From positions 1 to 61,863 of the forward strand of contig JAZOQB010000035.1 of the NCBI GenBank assembly GCA_045655865.1: DNA of 61,863 bases, read 5' to 3'. Under the pieces are notes generated by a model. That model did not search any database and had not been told where the DNA came from. It saw only the letters and a list, made by a program, of their open reading frames with translations. This stretch comes from RGIG5579 sp045655865 (GTDB taxonomy: Bacteria > Bacillota > Clostridia > Oscillospirales > SIG627). This document shows, one piece after another, positions 58,327-61,863 of this stretch. How positions within the stretch are numbered: the first letter of the stretch is position 1; each line of letters opens with the position of its first letter. The translations under genes and the position numbers were made by a program.

Positions 58327-59661
58327 ATGCAAGCAAAAGTAGGTTTTGTTTCTCTGGGCTGCCCCAAAAACGAGGTGGACTGTGAAATGATGCTGGCCCG
58401 GGTCGCCCAGGCCGGCTATCAGATCGTGCCGGAGGATTATGAGGCGGACGTGGTCATTGTCAACACCTGCGCTTTTATTCAAAGCGCCAAGGAAGAAGCC
58501 ATCGAAAACGTCCTGGACCTTGCCTGGTTGAAAGAAAACCGCCGTCTTCGCGGGATCATTGTTACCGGTTGCCTGGCACAGCGTTACTTTGAAGAAGTAC
58601 AAAAGTCCTTACCGGAGGTGGACGCCGCCCTTTCCCTGGGAGCTGAGGTGCACATTGTAGAGGCCATTGAAAAGGTCCTCAAAGGAGAGAAGTGCTTTAT
58701 TCACAAAGAACCGGAAACGCTTGAGCTGGAAGGGGATCGGGTAGTCACCCACGATCATTTCGCCTATCTTCGCATTGCCGAGGGTTGTGACAATCGCTGC
58801 GCTTATTGTGCGATTCCCGGAATTCGCGGCTCCTTGCGTTCCCGCCCTATGGAAAATATTATCAAAGAGGCCGAAACTCTTTCGAAAATGGGGATCCGAG
58901 AGATCTGCGTGGTGGCTCAGGACACCACTGTTTACGGAAAGGATCTCTATGGACGCCTGGCTCTTCCCGAGCTTTTGGAACAACTGGCATCGCCATCTCT
59001 TGGCTTTCATTGGATTCGGTTATTGTATTGTTATCCTGATAAGGTCACAGACCGGCTCTGTCAGGTCATGGCCAAGCATGACAATATTTGTAAATACATC
59101 GACCTTCCCATTCAGCACATCTCCGATGCGGTGTTATCGAAAATGAATCGCCACGGCGGAAGCCAGGCTATTTATGACGCCATCTCTCGCTTGCGGAGCG
59201 CCATGCCGGACATTGCCATCCGTACTACGGTGATGGTGGGATTCCCCGGGGAAAAGGACCGCGATTTTTCGCTTCTTTCCGACTTTGTGAAGGAGACAAA
59301 GTTTGCCCACTTGGGCGCCTTTGTTTATTCTCGCGAAGAGGGGACTGCGGCATATTTGATGGAGAATCGAATCTCGAAAAAGACCCGCGAAGCAAGGCTC
59401 TCTTCCATCATGCAGACCCAATTGGGCATTACGGAAGAGTACCTAAAGGGGTTTGAGGGGAAGAAGATCTCAGTGCTTGTGGAAGGGTATGACCCGGGAA
59501 TCAAGCAGTATTTTGGCAGAACACAGTATCAAGCGCCGGAAATTGACGGCGTGGTGTATTTCACCTCTCCCCGAAAAGAAATTCCTGTGGGAGAACAGGT
59601 GACTGTTTTGGCAAAAGAGGCGATGGAATATGATCTTTTTGGAAAAGAGGTGAAAGAATGA
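58327..59661 (+). CDS. rimO: Ribosomal protein S12 methylthiotransferase RimO
   Basis: A 444-residue radical SAM enzyme that adds a methylthio group to Asp of S12. The UPF0004 domain has cysteines at SLGCPKNEVDCE (C12 and nearby) and NTCAF near residue 50, plus GCLAQR near residue 84. The radical SAM cluster is CDNRCAYC near residues 154-161, and a TRAM domain closes the protein. The GCPKN start and TRAM layout distinguish it from MiaB. The ATG at 58327 follows AAAGGAAAAC. It overlaps pgsA by 4 bases. Confidence 0.95.
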   Translation: MQAKVGFVSLGCPKNEVDCEMMLARVAQAGYQIVPEDYEADVVIVNTCAFIQSAKEEAIENVLDLAWLKENRRLRGIIVTGCLAQRYFEEVQKSLPEVDAALSLGAEVHIVEAIEKVLKGEKCFIHKEPETLELEGDRVVTHDHFAYLRIAEGCDNRCAYCAIPGIRGSLRSRPMENIIKEAETLSKMGIREICVVAQDTTVYGKDLYGRLALPELLEQLASPSLGFHWIRLLYCYPDKVTDRLCQVMAKHDNICKYIDLPIQHISDAVLSKMNRHGGSQAIYDAISRLRSAMPDIAIRTTVMVGFPGEKDRDFSLLSDFVKETKFAHLGAFVYSREEGTAAYLMENRISKKTREARLSSIMQTQLGITEEYLKGFEGKKISVLVEGYDPGIKQYFGRTQYQAPEIDGVVYFTSPRKEIPVGEQVTVLAKEAMEYDLFGKEVKE

Positions 59662-60254
59662 ATCTGCCCAATAAGCTGACTTTGATTCGTGTTGCCATCA
59701 TTCCCTTTTTTCTCTTTTTCGGACTGTTTTGTTTTCCCGGTGAGTGGGGGGAGATCCTCTCTCGGTCGCTGGCGGCCCTTTTGTTTCTTGCCGCCGCTAT
59801 TACGGATTTTATTGACGGAAAGATTGCTCGCTCCCGTGGACTGATCACCGATTTTGGAAAGTTTATGGATCCTTTGGCGGATAAATTTCTGATTTTCGCT
59901 GCGATTTTGATTTTTATTTCCTCTTCCATGTACATGGCCGACGCCGCGCTTCACATTGCCCTGGTTATCAGCGGCGCCATTGTCATGTTTCGGGAATTGG
60001 CGGTGACCTCTCTTCGCCTGGTCGTGATGGGCAGTGATAAGCCTGTGGTCATTGCCGCCAGTTGGTACGGTAAGGCAAAAACCTTTTCCCAGTGCATCTG
60101 GGCCATGGTGATTATGTTGGAACCGGTTCTCCTGTTCTTTCTGCCTTTTCCTATCTTCTCCTGGATTTCCACCGTTGTGATGACGGTTTTGACTGTGCTT
60201 TCCGGTATCGATTATATGAAAGACTATTGGAGCTATTTGGATCCGAATAAATAA
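59658..60254 (+). CDS. pgsA: CDP-diacylglycerol-glycerol-3-phosphate 3-phosphatidyltransferase
   Basis: A 198-residue membrane enzyme that makes phosphatidylglycerol phosphate from CDP-diacylglycerol. The CDP-alcohol phosphotransferase motif is DFIDGKIARSRGLITDFGKFMDPLADK near residues 52-78, matching DG-x2-AR-x8-G-x3-D-x3-D with all acidic residues in place. About six membrane segments are visible. It starts inside the rimO stop (ATGA) and precedes cysS by 16 bases. Confidence 0.96.
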   Translation: MNLPNKLTLIRVAIIPFFLFFGLFCFPGEWGEILSRSLAALLFLAAAITDFIDGKIARSRGLITDFGKFMDPLADKFLIFAAILIFISSSMYMADAALHIALVISGAIVMFRELAVTSLRLVVMGSDKPVVIAASWYGKAKTFSQCIWAMVIMLEPVLLFFLPFPIFSWISTVVMTVLTVLSGIDYMKDYWSYLDPNK

Positions 60255-60270
60255 ACGCTGAGGAGAATGC

Positions 60271-61671
60271 ATGAAACTGTTTAATGACTTGACCGGCAAG
60301 AAAGAAGAACTCGGTCAAAAAGAAAACTATGTGAGAATGTACGCTTGCGGACCCACGGTCTACAATTTTTTCCACGTGGGCAACGCTCGCTGTTTTGTTA
60401 CCTTTGATCTGCTCCGTCGGTATTTGGAATACCGGGGCAATCGGGTGGATTTCGTCCAGAATTTTACAGATATAGACGATAAGATGATCCGTCGTGCCGC
60501 GGAGGAAAATACCACCGTGAAAGATGTGGCCGATCGTTACATTGAAGAATATTTTAAAGACGCCAAGGGATTGGGGATCCGTCCTGCCACCTTCCATCCC
60601 CGTGCTACGGAGAATATCGACGCGATCATCCAGATCATTGAAACTTTGATCGAAAAGGGTCATGCCTATGAGTCTCAGGGAGATGTGTACTATGCCGCCC
60701 GCTCTTTCCGTGGCTACGGAAAGCTTTCCGGCAAAAATGTAGACGATCTGGAAAGCGGTGCTCGGATCGACGTTTCCGAAATCAAACGCGACCCCTTGGA
60801 TTTTGCTCTTTGGAAATCTTCCAAACCCGGAGAACCCGCCTGGGATTCTCCTTGGGGAAAGGGAAGACCCGGTTGGCACATTGAGTGCTCCGCTATGGTG
60901 GACCGATACCTGGGGAAAACCATTGACATTCATTGCGGCGGCGTGGATCTCACCTTCCCGCATCACGAAAATGAAATTGCCCAGTCCGAGGGCGCCTTTG
61001 ACGCCCCCTTCTGCCGCTTCTGGATTCACAACGGTTTTATCAACGTGGACAATAAGAAGATGAGCAAATCCCTGGGGAACTTTTTCACCGTTCGGGACGC
61101 CGCCGAAAAATACGGCTATCCTGCCATTCGCTATTTTATTCTCTCCGCTCACTATAAGAGCCCGGTAAATTTCTCCGCTGAGATTCTGGCCCAGGCACAG
61201 AATTCCGTGCAAAGGCTTTACAACTGTGAGGAGAATTTGCGATTCCTCCTAAAGAGCGCCGATGGGGAAAAGAGCGAAGAAGAAACAAAGTTCCTGCAGA
61301 GCCTTCAGGACAAGAGAGAAAAGTTCGTCCAGGTCATGGACGACGATTTCAATACCGCCGACGGCATTGCCACCCTTTTTGAGGCGGTGAAAGACATCAA
61401 CATCTTCGTAGCCTCTCCCCGCAGCCGTGAGTGCCTCCAGGAGATCCTTTCCTTCTATGAAGAGATCTGCGGCCTTTTGGGCTTTTTAAAGCCACAAGAG
61501 GAATCTCAGGGCGCTTTGGAGGACGAGGCCATCGAGGCCCTAATCTTGGAGAGAAGCCAGGCGAAAAAAGAAAAGAATTACGCCCGTGCCGATGAAATTC
61601 GCGCCGAATTGGCACAAAAGGGCATCGTGATCGAAGATACTCCTGCCGGTCCCAAGTGGCACCGCGCTTGA
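60271..61671 (+). CDS. cysS: Cysteinyl-tRNA synthetase
   Basis: A 466-residue class I aminoacyl-tRNA synthetase. The HIGH-type motif is in YNFFHVGNARC near residues 31-41, and KMSKSLGN is near residues 263-270. Zinc ligands include Cys near residue 28 (ACGPTVYN) and a later Cys/His set (HIECSAM, GGVDLTFPHHENEIAQSE near 205-245). Length is normal. It is the last complete gene of the window. Confidence 0.97.
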   Translation: MKLFNDLTGKKEELGQKENYVRMYACGPTVYNFFHVGNARCFVTFDLLRRYLEYRGNRVDFVQNFTDIDDKMIRRAAEENTTVKDVADRYIEEYFKDAKGLGIRPATFHPRATENIDAIIQIIETLIEKGHAYESQGDVYYAARSFRGYGKLSGKNVDDLESGARIDVSEIKRDPLDFALWKSSKPGEPAWDSPWGKGRPGWHIECSAMVDRYLGKTIDIHCGGVDLTFPHHENEIAQSEGAFDAPFCRFWIHNGFINVDNKKMSKSLGNFFTVRDAAEKYGYPAIRYFILSAHYKSPVNFSAEILAQAQNSVQRLYNCEENLRFLLKSADGEKSEEETKFLQSLQDKREKFVQVMDDDFNTADGIATLFEAVKDINIFVASPRSRECLQEILSFYEEICGLLGFLKPQEESQGALEDEAIEALILERSQAKKEKNYARADEIRAELAQKGIVIEDTPAGPKWHRA

Positions 61672-61713
61672 GAAAAGACCGATTCCAGTTCACAGAAAGA
61701 GAGGAAAAAGCGA

Positions 61714-61863
61714 ATGTTTCGAAACATGGATAAAAAATACTTTCATATCTTTTTGACCGTCTCTTCCTGTGTTCTTTTTTATTTTTTTCTTACCAATTTT
61801 TCAAGTGTCTTTGGCGTGATCCGTTCTCTTTTTCGGATCTGCAGCCCCCTTTTGTACGGTTTT
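61714..61863 (+). CDS. AI-2E-family permease, N-terminal fragment (runs off window)
   Basis: An ATG at 61714, 10 bases after AGAGGAAAA, opens 50 residues that continue past the window edge. The sequence MFRNMDKKYFHIFLTVSSCVLFYFFL, then SSVFGVIRSLFRICSPLLYG, is the typical N-terminus of AI-2E/PerM transporters, with one membrane segment and the start of a second. It would be the second member of this family in the window. Confidence 0.6.
   Translation, partial: MFRNMDKKYFHIFLTVSSCVLFYFFLTNFSSVFGVIRSLFRICSPLLYGF

Noticed and set aside
1..61863. CRISPR array, restriction-modification, retron or other defence system
   Set aside because: No regularly spaced repeats, cas-like genes, reverse transcriptase or methyltransferase/nuclease pairs of such systems were seen. 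The P-loop protein at 13428 has no partner antitoxin.

Overview
This window is a stretch of chromosome from a Gram-positive, endospore-forming bacterium, most likely of the class Clostridia. The evidence is a set of sporulation genes (spoIIR, a ylbJ-like gene, yqfC, yqfD, a SleB-type cell wall hydrolase), the MEP-pathway gene ispE, plsY, and AGGAGG-type ribosome binding sites with sigma-A promoters. I cannot resolve a lower rank. Calls rest on reading translated sequence and motifs; no database search was run.

Layout. 1-3.3 kb: a partial tRNA-Leu, typA and a LysR regulator. 3.4-8 kb: an isoprenylcysteine-methyltransferase-like membrane protein, a UDPGP-family nucleotidyltransferase, a 49-residue orphan peptide with its own promoter and terminator, a WG-repeat membrane protein and spoIIR. 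8-13.3 kb, minus strand: ispE, plsY, der, a DUF512 Fe-S protein, rpmF and yceD. 13.4-14.1 kb: a P-loop kinase-like gene behind a structured leader.

14.2-27.3 kb is the accessory part. It holds a Wzz-like chain-length protein and a CpsD-like tyrosine kinase, then a metabolic insert (a tandem-duplicated Fe-S reductase divergent from an AraC regulator, an FAD/Rieske oxidoreductase, an MgtC protein). Next comes a damaged polysaccharide cluster (UDP-sugar dehydrogenase, a deletion-scar remnant, a glycosyltransferase, a CapE-type dehydratase, a truncated SDR start) and an unrecognised 304-residue protein. The cluster lacks any initiating transferase, flippase or polymerase inside the window.

27.6-43.7 kb: tRNA-Pro, a DUF2156 protein, a Cys-rich small protein, a YlbJ-like protein, then the compact operon yqfC-yqfD-phoH-ybeY-era-recO-mutS2. 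A cortex-hydrolase-like gene follows, then rpsF-ssb-rpsR-secG-rpmB, an isolated GH31 glycosidase and an AI-2E-family permease. 43.7-61.9 kb: a flavodoxin-like protein, then a long run of co-oriented housekeeping genes. These are a dTMP-kinase-like gene, a DJ-1 protein, a CPBP protease, mltG, rmuC, smpB, lepA, hemW, a lipoprotein, DUF1385, prmC, recA, a long PRPP synthetase, recX, rimO, pgsA, cysS and the start of another AI-2E-family protein.

The parts most worth following up are the tandem Fe-S reductase with its AraC regulator, the orphan peptide at 5.6 kb, two unassigned structured leaders (about 14.0 and 22.0 kb) and the deletion scars in the polysaccharide cluster. I saw no CRISPR array, rRNA, insertion sequence, prophage or recognisable defence system.
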